Assembly (NCBI RefSeq): GCF_014644535.1
Contig: NZ_BMKW01000018.1
Span: 1 to 64,000, forward strand
Direction of reading: 5' to 3'
Length of the DNA stretch: 64,000 nt
Source of the DNA: Neoroseomonas lacus
GTDB lineage: Bacteria; Pseudomonadota; Alphaproteobacteria; Acetobacterales; Acetobacteraceae
Position 1 is the first letter of the stretch, and each line of letters starts with the position of its first letter. The notes beneath the pieces were generated by a model, which was not told the DNA's origin, made no database searches, and worked only from the letters and a program-made list of their open reading frames with translations. This document shows positions 18,184-27,085 of the stretch, piece after piece. The position numbers were made by a program, and so were the translations under genes.

Positions 18184-18860
18184 TCAACAAGATCGTTCAA
18201 TCCATGGCCGATGCCATGGCGGGCATCAAGGACGGGTCGACCGTGCTGATCGGCGGCTTCGGTGCCGTCGGCCAGCCCGATGAGCTGATCGAGGCGCTGA
18301 TCGAGCAGGGCGCCAAGGACCTGGTCTGCGTGGCAAACAATGCCGGCAACGGGCGGGTCGGCCTGGCGAAGCTGATGGAGCTGGGGCGGGTGCGGAAGAT
18401 CATCTGTTCCTTCCCGCGGTCGGCTGGTTCCGTGGTGTTCGAGGAGTTGTATCGTGCCGGCAAGATCGAGCTGGAGATCGTGCCGCAGGGGACGATGGCC
18501 GAGCGCATGCGCGCCGCGGGTGCCGGCGTGCCGGCCTTCTTCACCGCGACCTCGGTCGGCACCATCCTCGCCCATGGCAAGGAGGAGCGGGAGTTCGGCG
18601 GCCGCAAGTACGTGATGGAGCACGCGCTGAAGGGCGATGTCGCGCTGGTCGAAGGTTGGGAGGGCGATCGCTGGGGCAACCTGACCTATCGGGCGAGCGG
18701 GCGGAACTTCAATCCGGTGATGGCGATGGCGGCGGATCTGACGATCGCGCAGGTGTCGCATCTCCGCGAATTGGGTGAGCTGGTGCCGGAGAATGTGCAT
18801 ACGCCGGGCATCTTCGTGAACCGCGTGATCCAGGTGGATCGCGGGCCGGACTGGGCATAG
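18180..18860 (+). CDS. 3-oxoacid CoA-transferase subunit A
   Basis: A 226-residue alpha subunit of a family I CoA-transferase (ScoA/PcaI type). VLIGGFGAVGQPDELIEAL near residue 25 is the CoA-binding GGFG motif; PQGTMAERMRAAGAGVPAFF is the conserved oxyanion-side loop. It works with the next gene product to move CoA from succinyl-CoA or an acyl-CoA to a 3-oxo acid or another carboxylate. The start is GTG, sharing 4 bp with the upstream stop (GTGA), so it is translationally coupled. Specificity cannot be read from sequence. Confidence 0.93.
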   Translation: MINKIVQSMADAMAGIKDGSTVLIGGFGAVGQPDELIEALIEQGAKDLVCVANNAGNGRVGLAKLMELGRVRKIICSFPRSAGSVVFEELYRAGKIELEIVPQGTMAERMRAAGAGVPAFFTATSVGTILAHGKEEREFGGRKYVMEHALKGDVALVEGWEGDRWGNLTYRASGRNFNPVMAMAADLTIAQVSHLRELGELVPENVHTPGIFVNRVIQVDRGPDWA

Positions 18861-18872
18861 GAGGAGCAGGAC

Positions 18873-19514
18873 ATGTCAGGTTTCGATCGCAAGGGCATGG
18901 CTGCGCGTCTGGCGCAGGACATTCCGGAGGGCTGGTACGTCAATCTCGGCATCGGCATCCCGACCATGGTCGGTGATTTCGTGCCGCTGGATCGCGAGGT
19001 GATCCTGCATTCCGAGAATGGGATTCTCGGCATGGGCCCGGCGCCGGCGAAGGACAAGATCGATCCGTGGTTGGTGAATGCCGGCAAGCAGGCGGTGACG
19101 CTGCGCCCGGGTGGGTCGTACTGCCATCACGCCGACAGTTTCGCGATGATCCGTGGCGGGCATCTCGACTTGTGCGTGCTTGGTGCGTTCGAGGTGGCGC
19201 AGAATGGCGACATCGCGAATTGGGCGACCAGCGAGAACGACACCGCGCCGGCCGTAGGTGGTGCGATGGATCTTGGTGCCGGGGCGAAGCGCCTGTGGGT
19301 GATCATGGAGCACACCACGAAGGATGGACGTCCGAAGCTGGTGGAGACGTGTGGTTACCCGCTGACGACGCCGGGTGCGGTGAAGCGCGTCTACACCAAT
19401 CTCGGTGTGTTCGAGATCGTGCCTGACAAGGGCTTCGTCGTCGTGGACCTGGCCCCCGGCGTGACGCTGGAGCAGGCCCAGGCCGCTTCCGGCGCCGTCT
19501 TGCATACGCAGTGA
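18873..19514 (+). CDS. 3-oxoacid CoA-transferase subunit B
   Basis: A 213-residue beta subunit carrying the catalytic glutamate (Glu48) in HSENGILGMGP, which forms the glutamyl-CoA thioester. Further conserved segments are NLGIGIPTMV near residue 24 and GGSYCHHADSFAMIRGGHLD. AGGAGGAGCAGGAC precedes the ATG, an unusually strong ribosome site. It forms a heterotetramer with subunit A encoded 12 bp upstream. A PcaJ, ScoB or dicarboxylate-specific function are all possible. Confidence 0.94.
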   Translation: MSGFDRKGMAARLAQDIPEGWYVNLGIGIPTMVGDFVPLDREVILHSENGILGMGPAPAKDKIDPWLVNAGKQAVTLRPGGSYCHHADSFAMIRGGHLDLCVLGAFEVAQNGDIANWATSENDTAPAVGGAMDLGAGAKRLWVIMEHTTKDGRPKLVETCGYPLTTPGAVKRVYTNLGVFEIVPDKGFVVVDLAPGVTLEQAQAASGAVLHTQ

Positions 19515-19565
19515 TGTGCCGCGCCTCGCCATCGGCGAGGCGCCCAGACAGAAGAAGGAGGGGGA

Positions 19566-19587
19566 TCGGGGGAGTTCGCTCCCCCGA
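19566..19587. repeat. Intergenic hairpin with TTCG loop
   Basis: A perfect 9-bp stem (TCGGGGGAG / CTCCCCCGA) closed by a TTCG tetraloop, in the 91-bp gap before the acyl-CoA dehydrogenase. Just upstream lies AGAAGAAGGAGGGGG. Read on the other strand, the stem followed by a CCCCCTCCTTCTTCT tail closely matches the element at 30126-30165, so this is a recurring element in opposite orientation. It may stabilise mRNA or attenuate within the operon. Confidence 0.6.
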
Positions 19588-19605
19588 CCTTATCTTGAGG
19601 GAACG

Positions 19606-20676
19606 ATGAGCCAAGCATTGGACGACCGATCCGAATCCATTCGCATGATCCGCGACAGCGCGGGTGCGGTGGCCCCGCCTGGCGGTGAAACCAAGCGCGT
19701 GCGTGCGCTGCGCTTCGTGGCGCCGGGTTTCTCGCGCGATGTCTTCGCCGAGATGGGCGCGCTCGGCTGGATTGGCCTGGCGGTGGCGGAAGACGCAGGT
19801 GGGGCGGGGCTTGGCCTGTCCGAGGCCGTGGCGCTGACCGAGGAGATGGGGGCCGGCCTCGCGCCTGAGCCGTTGATCCCGGCGATGCTCTCGGCGCGCC
19901 TGCTGGCGGCGGCGGATGACAAGGCGCTGCTCGCGCCGCTGCTGGAAGGCGCGCAGGTCGTGCTGACGGCGTGGCAGGAGAAGGCGGACAGCATCGCGGT
20001 GCCGGGCACGGGGGATGCGCCGCGGGTGTTCATCCCGATGGCGGCGGGGGCGGATGCGTTCGTGCTGCCGGTGCGGGAGGGCAATCGCATCGCGCTGGTG
20101 TCCTTGCCGGCGGCGGGTGCGGATGTCGTGCTGGAGAAGACGATGGATGGCGGCAGCGTCGGCACGCTGCGGGCCGACCTCGCGCGCGCTTCGCGCGTTG
20201 CCGATGACATCGGTGCGGTGCTGGAGCAGGCGATCGACGAGGCCGCGCTGGCGACCGCGGGCCACATGCTGGGGTTGATGGAGAAGGCGTTCGAGCTGAC
20301 GCTGAGTTACCTCAAGACGCGCCAGCAATTCGGGCGGATCATCGGGACCTTCCAGGCGCTGCAGCATCGCGCGGCAGATCTGAAGATCCATATCGCGCTG
20401 ACGCGGGCGGCGGTGGAGAGCGCGGCGGCGGTGCTCGATTCCGGCGCGAGCGGGGCAGTGCGGCAGGCGGCGGTGTCCAAGGCCAAGGCACGCGCGGCGG
20501 AAAGCGGGTTGTTGGTGCTGCGCCAATGCATCCAGCTGCATGGCGGCATCGGCTACACCGACGAATACGATGTCGGGCTGTATCTGCGGCGCGGGATGGT
20601 GATCGCGAACCAGTATGGCTCGGCGACGCTGCATCGGCGGCGCTTCATGGCGCTGGCGCCGGAGGATGTGGAATGA
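19606..20676 (+). CDS. Acyl-CoA dehydrogenase family protein (small partner)
   Basis: A 356-residue FAD-dependent acyl-CoA dehydrogenase fold: N-terminal helical domain (LGWIGLAVAEDAGGAGLGLSE near residue 50), a divergent middle beta domain and a C-terminal four-helix domain (YLKTRQQFGRIIGTFQALQH, then CIQLHGGIGYTDEYDVGLY). At the usual catalytic base position the chain reads through without an obvious ES(D) glutamate motif. With the neighbouring full-length enzyme it may form a heteromer, as PimC/PimD-like and steroid-degrading pairs do. The ATG at 19606 follows GAGGGAACG; an earlier in-frame ATG would run through the hairpin and is rejected. Confidence 0.88.
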   Translation: MSQALDDRSESIRMIRDSAGAVAPPGGETKRVRALRFVAPGFSRDVFAEMGALGWIGLAVAEDAGGAGLGLSEAVALTEEMGAGLAPEPLIPAMLSARLLAAADDKALLAPLLEGAQVVLTAWQEKADSIAVPGTGDAPRVFIPMAAGADAFVLPVREGNRIALVSLPAAGADVVLEKTMDGGSVGTLRADLARASRVADDIGAVLEQAIDEAALATAGHMLGLMEKAFELTLSYLKTRQQFGRIIGTFQALQHRAADLKIHIALTRAAVESAAAVLDSGASGAVRQAAVSKAKARAAESGLLVLRQCIQLHGGIGYTDEYDVGLYLRRGMVIANQYGSATLHRRRFMALAPEDVE

Positions 20677-21440
20677 GCGAGGCCGCCCGCGTCGATGAGG
20701 CGATGGACGGCAACGTCCTGGTCCTCACCATCAATTATCCGCAGCGCAAGAACGCGATCGCGCCAGCCGTGCGGGCCGCGCTGGAGCATGCGATCGAGCG
20801 CGCGCATCTGGACAAGGCGGTGCGCGCCATCGTCATCACCGGCGCGGGCGGCACTTTCTGCGCGGGTGGCGACATCTCCAGCATGGATGTCGGCGATGCG
20901 CTGGCGGGGCGGGACCGCATGCGGCGGACGCATCGGCTCGTGCGGCTGATGGCCAAGGGGGCGAAGCCGCTGGTCGCCGCCGTCGAAGGCTGGGCGGCGG
21001 GGGCGGGCATGGCCGTTGCGTGCGCCTGCGACACCATCGTCGCCGCGGAAGATGCGCGCTTCGTCGCCGGCTTCGGCAAGATCGGGCTGATGGCCGATAT
21101 GGGGCTGCCGTATTTCCTGCCACGGCGCGTCAGCGTCGGGCGGGCGCGGCGCATCCTGTTCTACCATGAGGTGACGGGGGCGATCGAAGGCGAGCGCATC
21201 GGGCTGGTGGATTTCCTCGCCCAGCCGGGCAAGGCGCTGGAGGTGGCGCTGGAAAAGGCGCATGCCCTCGCCGCCGAGGCCGCCGGGCCGATCGAGCTGA
21301 CGAAGAAGATCCTGGCCGAGGGCCTCGACGAGGCGCTGGCCGATGAGCAGACCTTCCAGGGTCTGCTGTTCACCACATCCGACTTCCAGGAAGGCCGCGC
21401 GGCGTTCCTCGAGAAGCGCCGCCCGAAGTTTGGAGGCTGA
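20673..21440 (+). CDS. Enoyl-CoA hydratase/isomerase family protein
   Basis: A 255-residue crotonase fold. The oxyanion-hole segment is FCAGGDISSMDVGD near residue 70, and the second hole is GWAAGAGMAVACACD near residue 108. The usual hydratase Glu144-type residue region reads FGKIGLMADMG, where one of the two catalytic acids appears substituted by Met/Ala. It may therefore be an isomerase, hydrolase or lyase of the superfamily rather than a standard hydratase. The 4-bp ATGA overlap with the upstream gene shows coupling. It acts on a cytosolic CoA thioester of the same pathway. Confidence 0.88.
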   Translation: MSEAARVDEAMDGNVLVLTINYPQRKNAIAPAVRAALEHAIERAHLDKAVRAIVITGAGGTFCAGGDISSMDVGDALAGRDRMRRTHRLVRLMAKGAKPLVAAVEGWAAGAGMAVACACDTIVAAEDARFVAGFGKIGLMADMGLPYFLPRRVSVGRARRILFYHEVTGAIEGERIGLVDFLAQPGKALEVALEKAHALAAEAAGPIELTKKILAEGLDEALADEQTFQGLLFTTSDFQEGRAAFLEKRRPKFGG

Positions 21441-21444
21441 GACG

Positions 21445-22614
21445 ATGGTCACCATCGCGCCCAAGGAAACCCAGGACCTCAACCAGATGGAGGACGAGGC
21501 GTTCCGCGCCCATGTCCGGTCCTGGATCGAGGCCAATTGTCCCGCCGAGTTGCGCAACCCGCCCAAGCGCCTGCATTGGGAAGAGAACAAGCCCTGGTAC
21601 TTCAAGCTGGCCGAGAAGGGCTGGCTGTGCCCGGGCTGGCCGCGCCAGTTCGGCGGGCTGGGCCTGGCGCCGGCCAAGCAGATCATCTTCACCGAGGAGG
21701 TGGAGCGCTTCGGCTGCGCGCGCACCAATGACCACGGCATCGTCATGGTCGGCCCGCTGCTGATCAACCACGGCACGCCGGAACAACAGCTGGAATTCCT
21801 GCCGAAGATCCTCAATGGCGAGCATGTGTGGTGCCAGGGGTATTCGGAACCGAATGCCGGGTCGGACCTCGCCGCGCTGCGCACGGAAGCGGTGCTCGAT
21901 GGCGACGAGTATGTCGTCAACGGGCAGAAGATCTGGACCACGCTGGCGTCGGACGCCAACTGGTGCTTCCTGCTGGTGCGCACGGACAAGAACGCGAAGA
22001 AGCAGGAGGGCATCTCGTTCCTGCTGGTGGACATGGCGACGCCGGGGATCACGGTGAAGCCGATCATCAACCTCGAATACCATGACGAATTCTGCGAGGT
22101 GTTCTTCGACAATGTCCGCGTGCCGGCGAAGAACCTGGTGGGAACGCCGAACCGCGGCTGGGACATGGCGAAGGCGCTGCTGTCCTTCGAGCGCATCTAT
22201 CTCGGCTCGCCGCGCCTGTCGGCCTACGCCTTCACGCGGCTGCGGCAGCTCGCCGAGCGCATGGGGGTGTGGGAGGACGCGGCGTTCCAGGACACCTATG
22301 GTCGGCTGCGGCTGGATCTTGAGGATCTGAAGTCGCTGTATGGCACCTTCGTCGACAAGCTACGGCGCGGCGAGACGCTCGGCGCCGATGTGTCGATGCT
22401 GAAGGTGTTCCAGACCGAGCTGTTCCAGCGCGTGACGGATACGATGCTGGAGATCGCCGGGGAGAATGCCGGGCTGCTGGAGCCGATGGAAGGCAACCGC
22501 AATCTCAACCCGACGGGGCTGTACATCCAGGCGCGGCCGGCCACCATCTATGGCGGGTCGAACGAGATCCAACGCAACATCCTCTCGAAGAACGTGCTCG
22601 GCCTGCCCGGCTGA
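21445..22614 (+). CDS. Acyl-CoA dehydrogenase family protein (large partner)
   Basis: A 389-residue FAD acyl-CoA dehydrogenase. WCQGYSEPNAGSDLAALRT near residue 130 is the FAD-binding ACAD signature, and IWTTLASDANWCFLLVRTD is the second. The C-terminal segment ARPATIYGGSNEIQRNIL is the canonical ACAD end. Start ATG at 21445 lies 4 bp after the hydratase stop, with GAGGCTGAGACG before it. It dehydrogenates an acyl-CoA at the alpha-beta bond and passes electrons to ETF. Probably paired with the small ACAD three genes earlier. Confidence 0.94.
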   Translation: MVTIAPKETQDLNQMEDEAFRAHVRSWIEANCPAELRNPPKRLHWEENKPWYFKLAEKGWLCPGWPRQFGGLGLAPAKQIIFTEEVERFGCARTNDHGIVMVGPLLINHGTPEQQLEFLPKILNGEHVWCQGYSEPNAGSDLAALRTEAVLDGDEYVVNGQKIWTTLASDANWCFLLVRTDKNAKKQEGISFLLVDMATPGITVKPIINLEYHDEFCEVFFDNVRVPAKNLVGTPNRGWDMAKALLSFERIYLGSPRLSAYAFTRLRQLAERMGVWEDAAFQDTYGRLRLDLEDLKSLYGTFVDKLRRGETLGADVSMLKVFQTELFQRVTDTMLEIAGENAGLLEPMEGNRNLNPTGLYIQARPATIYGGSNEIQRNILSKNVLGLPG

Positions 22615-22674
22615 CCACGCAGACGTCACCGGCCGGCGATTGACAGCGCCGGCCGGCGGGCGTGGGTTGGGGGC

Positions 22675-24531
22675 ATGCGCCTCCCGTTCGAGACCATCAT
22701 CGACCCGGTCGCGGCCCCCGGCACGCGCGCCAGCCGCCTGCTCGGCACCGAGGTGCCGGAAGGCCCGCCGCCCTCGGGCCTACTTGCCTTCTACTGGTAC
22801 TTCATCCGGCAGGCGAAGGCGCTGTTCGCGCTGCTGTTCCTGTTCGGCATGCTGGTCGCGATCCTCGATGCGCTGATCCCGATCTTCATCGGCACCGTCA
22901 TCAGCCTGATGACGGCGCATGGGCCGGAGCGGCTGTTCGCCGAGGCTTGGCCGCAACTGCTCGGCATGGCGGCGGTGCTGGTGGTGGGCCGGCCACTCGC
23001 CATCACCACGCAGAACCTGATCGCGCAGCAGGGCATCAGCGCGAACTTCACGTCGATGATCCGCTGGCAGGGGCATTTCCATGTGGTCCGCCAGGGCTGG
23101 GCCTTCTTCCAGGAGGATTTCGCCGGCCGCATCGCGAACCGCGTGATGCAGGCCGCACCGGCCTTGCGCGAAAGCGTCGTGCAGGGCGTGAACGCGGTCT
23201 GGTACATCATTGTCTATGGCAGCACGGCGCTGATCTGGTTGACCCAGGCGGATGTGCGGCTGGCCCTGCCGGTGCTGGTCTGGTTCATCGTCTACATCGC
23301 CCTGCTGCGCTTCCTGGTGCCACGGCTGCGGGACAGGTCGAAGGCGGCTTCGGCGGAACGCTCGCTGCTGACCGGGCGGATCGTCGACAGCTACACCAAC
23401 ATTCTGACGGTGAAGCTGTTTGCACGGGCGGAGGAGGAGGACAGCTTCATCCGCGACGGCATCACCCGACTGACCGAGGCGTTCCGGCGGCAGATGCGGC
23501 TGATCACGCTGAATGGGCTGTTGCTGTCGAGCCTTAATGCGCTCCTGCTGACCTCGCTCGGCGCCATGTCCATCTGGCTATGGCAGGCGGGCGAGATTGG
23601 CGTCGGCACCGTCGCCGCCACGCTGCCGATGGGCTGGCAGATCGCGAACATCTCCGGCTGGGTCGCCTTCAACGTCACCGGCATTTTCGAGAATGTCGGC
23701 GTGGTGCAGGAAGCCACCGGCAGCATCGCCGTGCCACCCACTGCACCCGACCCGGTGGGGGCGACGCCGCTGGTCGTCACGCGCGGCGCGATCCGCTTCG
23801 AGGATGTGCATTTCGGCTACGGGCAGGAACGCGGCGTGCTGAACGGCTTCGACCTGACGATCGCGCCGGGCGAACGCGTCGGCCTGGTCGGCCATTCCGG
23901 CGCGGGCAAGACGACGGCGATGAACCTGCTGCTGCGCTTCTTCACGCCCGAGGCCGGACGCATCCTGATCGACGGGCAGGATATCGAGACGGTGACGCAG
24001 GAATCGCTGCGTGGCGCGGTGGGTGTCGTCACGCAGGACACCGCGCTGCTGCATCGCTCGATCCGCGACAATATCCGCTATGGCAGGCCTTCGGCGACGC
24101 AGGCGGAGATCATCGCCGCCGCGCGCCGATCCGCCGCGGACGGGTTCATCGAGCAACTCGCCGATTGGCGCGGCCGCACCGGGTATGAGGCGCATGTCGG
24201 CGAACGCGGCGTGAAGCTGTCGGGTGGGCAGCGCCAACGCATCGCCATTGCCCGCGTGCTGCTGAAGGACGCGCCGATCCTGGTGCTGGACGAAGCGACT
24301 TCCGCGCTGGATTCCGAGGTGGAAGCCGTCATCCAGGAACAGCTGGTCGGGCTGATGGAGGGCAAGACGGTGATCGCCATCGCGCATCGCCTCTCAACGC
24401 TTGCCAGCATGGACCGTCTGGTGGTGCTGGAACATGGGCGCGTGGTGGAACAGGGCAGCCATGCCCAGCTCCTCGACCGCGGCGGCACCTATGCGGCGCT
24501 GTGGAAGCGGCAATCGGGCGGCTTCCTCTGA
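22675..24531 (+). CDS. ABC exporter, fused permease/ATPase (type IV, MsbA/heavy-metal exporter-like)
   Basis: A 618-residue half-transporter. Residues ~40-340 contain about six transmembrane helices; residues ~365-610 are the ATPase with Walker A GHSGAGKTT (near 405), Q-loop VVTQDTALLHRSIRDNIRYG, signature LSGGQRQRIA (near 515), Walker B ILVLDEATSALD and switch His in AIAHRLSTL. It would work as a homodimer exporting a hydrophobic compound; the cargo is unknown. The ATG at 22675 lies 60 bp after the catabolic operon, so it may be cotranscribed, but no functional link is evident. Confidence 0.93.
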   Translation: MRLPFETIIDPVAAPGTRASRLLGTEVPEGPPPSGLLAFYWYFIRQAKALFALLFLFGMLVAILDALIPIFIGTVISLMTAHGPERLFAEAWPQLLGMAAVLVVGRPLAITTQNLIAQQGISANFTSMIRWQGHFHVVRQGWAFFQEDFAGRIANRVMQAAPALRESVVQGVNAVWYIIVYGSTALIWLTQADVRLALPVLVWFIVYIALLRFLVPRLRDRSKAASAERSLLTGRIVDSYTNILTVKLFARAEEEDSFIRDGITRLTEAFRRQMRLITLNGLLLSSLNALLLTSLGAMSIWLWQAGEIGVGTVAATLPMGWQIANISGWVAFNVTGIFENVGVVQEATGSIAVPPTAPDPVGATPLVVTRGAIRFEDVHFGYGQERGVLNGFDLTIAPGERVGLVGHSGAGKTTAMNLLLRFFTPEAGRILIDGQDIETVTQESLRGAVGVVTQDTALLHRSIRDNIRYGRPSATQAEIIAAARRSAADGFIEQLADWRGRTGYEAHVGERGVKLSGGQRQRIAIARVLLKDAPILVLDEATSALDSEVEAVIQEQLVGLMEGKTVIAIAHRLSTLASMDRLVVLEHGRVVEQGSHAQLLDRGGTYAALWKRQSGGFL

Positions 24532-24618
24532 CGCGGCATGGCCCGCGCGCACCAGCGCGACGTTGACCGCGCGGGCAAGGCGGGAAACCATCGGCCATCC
24601 TTGCAGCGGACATCATTC

Positions 24619-26013
24619 ATGACCGATCTCTGGCGTCTTCCGGCCACCGACCTTGCCCATCGCGTTCGCAGCCGGCGGGTCTCCGCCACCGAGGTCGCGC
24701 GCGACGCGCTGGCCCGGCTCGACGCGGTGAATCCGGCGATCAACGCGGTGATCGAGCACCGGCCGGAGGATGTGCTGGCCCAGGCCGCGGCGATCGACGC
24801 GACCATCGGGCGCGGCGAGGACCCCGGCCCGCTCGCCGGCGTGCCCACCACCATCAAGGTGAATGCCGACCAGGCGGGCTATGCCACCACCAATGGGCTG
24901 CGCTTGCAGAAGGATCTGCTGGCCAAGGCGGACAACCCCGTCGTTGCCAATCTGCGCCGCGCGGGCGCGGTGCTGCTCGGGCGCACCAATACGCCGGCCT
25001 TCTCGCTGCGTTGGTTCACGCGCAATTCGCTGCACGGGCATACGAAGAACCCGCGCGATGCGTCGATCACGCCGGGCGGTTCCTCGGGTGGCGCGGCGGC
25101 GGCGGTCGCGGCGGGGATCGGCGCGATCGGCCATGGCACGGATATCGGCGGGTCGATCCGCTACCCGGCCTATGCCTGCGGCGTGCATGGGCTGCGCCCG
25201 ACGCTGGGGCGAATCCCGGCCTGGAACCCGACCGGCGCCGAGCGGCATATCGGCGGGCAGCTGATGGCCGTGTCAGGCCCCATCGCGCGGACCATCGCCG
25301 ATCTGCGCGTTGCCTTCGCCGCCATGGCCGCGCGCGACATCCGTGACCCCTGGTGGGTCGGCGCACCGCTGGAGGCGCCGCCGGTACCCAAGCGCGCCGC
25401 GCTCTGCCTGAACCCGGAAGGTATGGCGGTGCAGCCGGCGGTGACGGCGGCGCTGCGCGACGCGGCGAGCCGCCTCGAAGCCGCCGGCTGGACCATCGAG
25501 GAGACCGATACGCCGCCGCTGCGCGAACCCGCCGCCTTGCAGGCGATGCTGTGGCTCGCGGAATCGCGTCGGGGCCTGAACACCGCGCTGCATCGTGAAG
25601 CCGACCCGGATGCGAGCTTCGTCTTCGCGCAGATGGAGGCGCTGTGCCCGCAGCCAGACCTCAACGGCTTCATGGACGCCTTGCAGAAGCGTTCGTTCTT
25701 CGTGCGGCAGTGGATGGAATTCTTCGAGCGCTTCCCCGTCGCCATCACGCCGGTCTCGGGCGAACTTCCCTTCCGCGATCAGGAGGATGTCGAAAGTCCC
25801 GAAGCCTTCCGCCGCATCATGGAAGCCCAGCTGACCCAGGTCGGGCTGCCACTGATGGGACTGCCCGGGCTGGTGGTCACGACCGGGCTGGTCGGCACCG
25901 TGCCGGTCGGCGTGCAACTGCTCGCCGGGCGGTATCGGGAGGACGTGCTGTTGCGGGCGGGCGCGGTCATCGAGGCGGGCGGCGTGCCGGCATCGCCGGT
26001 CGATCCGGCTTAG
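24619..26013 (+). CDS. Amidase signature family enzyme
   Basis: A 464-residue amidase of the Ser-cisSer-Lys class. Lys near residue 80 (TTIKVNADQ), the glycine/serine-rich signature TPGGSSGGAAAAVAAG near residue 155, and the nucleophile segment GHGTDIGGSIRYPA are all present. It hydrolyses a C-N bond of an amide in the cytosol; no signal peptide. The ATG at 24619 opens at the normal amidase N-terminus (MTDLWRLPATDLA). It lies 87 bp after the ABC exporter. The natural substrate is unknown. Confidence 0.92.
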   Translation: MTDLWRLPATDLAHRVRSRRVSATEVARDALARLDAVNPAINAVIEHRPEDVLAQAAAIDATIGRGEDPGPLAGVPTTIKVNADQAGYATTNGLRLQKDLLAKADNPVVANLRRAGAVLLGRTNTPAFSLRWFTRNSLHGHTKNPRDASITPGGSSGGAAAAVAAGIGAIGHGTDIGGSIRYPAYACGVHGLRPTLGRIPAWNPTGAERHIGGQLMAVSGPIARTIADLRVAFAAMAARDIRDPWWVGAPLEAPPVPKRAALCLNPEGMAVQPAVTAALRDAASRLEAAGWTIEETDTPPLREPAALQAMLWLAESRRGLNTALHREADPDASFVFAQMEALCPQPDLNGFMDALQKRSFFVRQWMEFFERFPVAITPVSGELPFRDQEDVESPEAFRRIMEAQLTQVGLPLMGLPGLVVTTGLVGTVPVGVQLLAGRYREDVLLRAGAVIEAGGVPASPVDPA

Positions 26014-26150
26014 CGGTCAGCCGCGCCATCGTGCCGGGTCGGGCCGGCTGCCGGGGCGAGGGGCGCGGCGGCGGTCGGCACGCAGCCGCCATGAACGCTG
26101 AACCATTCGACAATGGTCTTCGCCCCGCCCCGGCGCGCGGGAGGCGGCTG

Positions 26151-26924
26151 TCAGTCGCGCCGTACCGGCGGCACGCTGCCGCCGCCCGGTCCCGGCCCGC
26201 CCCACTGCCCGGGCTGCGGCGGCGGCTGGCCATAGCCAGGCGGCGGCTGCCCATAGCCCGGCGGTGGCGCACCCGGATTCTGCGGCGGCGGATAGCCTTG
26301 CGGCGGCCCGCCCTGCCAGCCCGGCTGCGGCGGCGGCTGCCATTGCGGCTGCTGCGGCTGCTGCCATTGGCCGGGCTGCTGCCATTGCTGCGGTGGTCCC
26401 TGTTGCTGCCACTGCCCGGGTTGCTGCCATTGCTGTTGGCCCATCCCGCCTAGCGGGTCCGGCCCGAAGCGGTTCGGTCCCACGGTGCCGCGCAGGAAGC
26501 CTGTTTCCACCAGCAGCCAGATGCCATAGGCCAGCATGACGATGCCGCCGACCATGATCGGCATGCCGATGGCGGCGGCACTGCTGGGGTTCGTCAGCGC
26601 CATCATCACGGCGACCGCGCCGAAGATCGCCGACAACAGGTAGAAGCCGCCGATCCACCAGCCGGACCGGTCGCGGTCATGCAGCCGCTTGATCGTGCCG
26701 GCGAGCGAGGGCCAGATCGAGAGCAGCGAGACCAGCGAACTGATCGGCGAGAATTGCGCGGCATCTCCGGGCGTCACGTCCTCGCCCCGATACGCGGCCA
26801 GCCCGAGCGCGGCATCGAGCACCCCCGCGACGATGCTCGCGATGAGCAGCGGCACGATGTAGCCGAGCCAGAAGACCTTCCGTCCGATCCGTCCCCGGAA
26901 GCTGAACCACTGTCCGATTGTCAT
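26151..26924 (-). CDS. DUF805 membrane protein with Q/W/P/G-rich C-terminal tail
   Basis: A 257-residue protein. Residues ~1-145 are a DUF805 domain with about four membrane helices; WFSFRGRIGRKVFWLG at the N-terminus and IKRLHDRDRSGWW near residue 80 are its hallmarks. The last ~105 residues are a low-complexity tail of Gln, Trp, Pro, Gly and Tyr, including WQQPGQW and PPGYGQ repeats, ending in a basic VRRD. The function of DUF805 proteins is unknown; such tails often mediate weak self-association or envelope contacts. Convergent with the amidase. Confidence 0.88.
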   Translation of the reverse strand: MTIGQWFSFRGRIGRKVFWLGYIVPLLIASIVAGVLDAALGLAAYRGEDVTPGDAAQFSPISSLVSLLSIWPSLAGTIKRLHDRDRSGWWIGGFYLLSAIFGAVAVMMALTNPSSAAAIGMPIMVGGIVMLAYGIWLLVETGFLRGTVGPNRFGPDPLGGMGQQQWQQPGQWQQQGPPQQWQQPGQWQQPQQPQWQPPPQPGWQGGPPQGYPPPQNPGAPPPGYGQPPPGYGQPPPQPGQWGGPGPGGGSVPPVRRD

Positions 26925-27085
26925 GTCCGCGACCCTTCCCGGCGAAGCCCTTCACAGCACCATGCCGGTACACCACGGCGCAAGCCCGAGCCATCTTGCC
27001 CGCGTAACTTTCGTTGCATACGGTCACGGAATTGATGATCGGGCGGGCCCGTCGGCGCGTCCCACGAACCGGGGATTGTTCCGTG

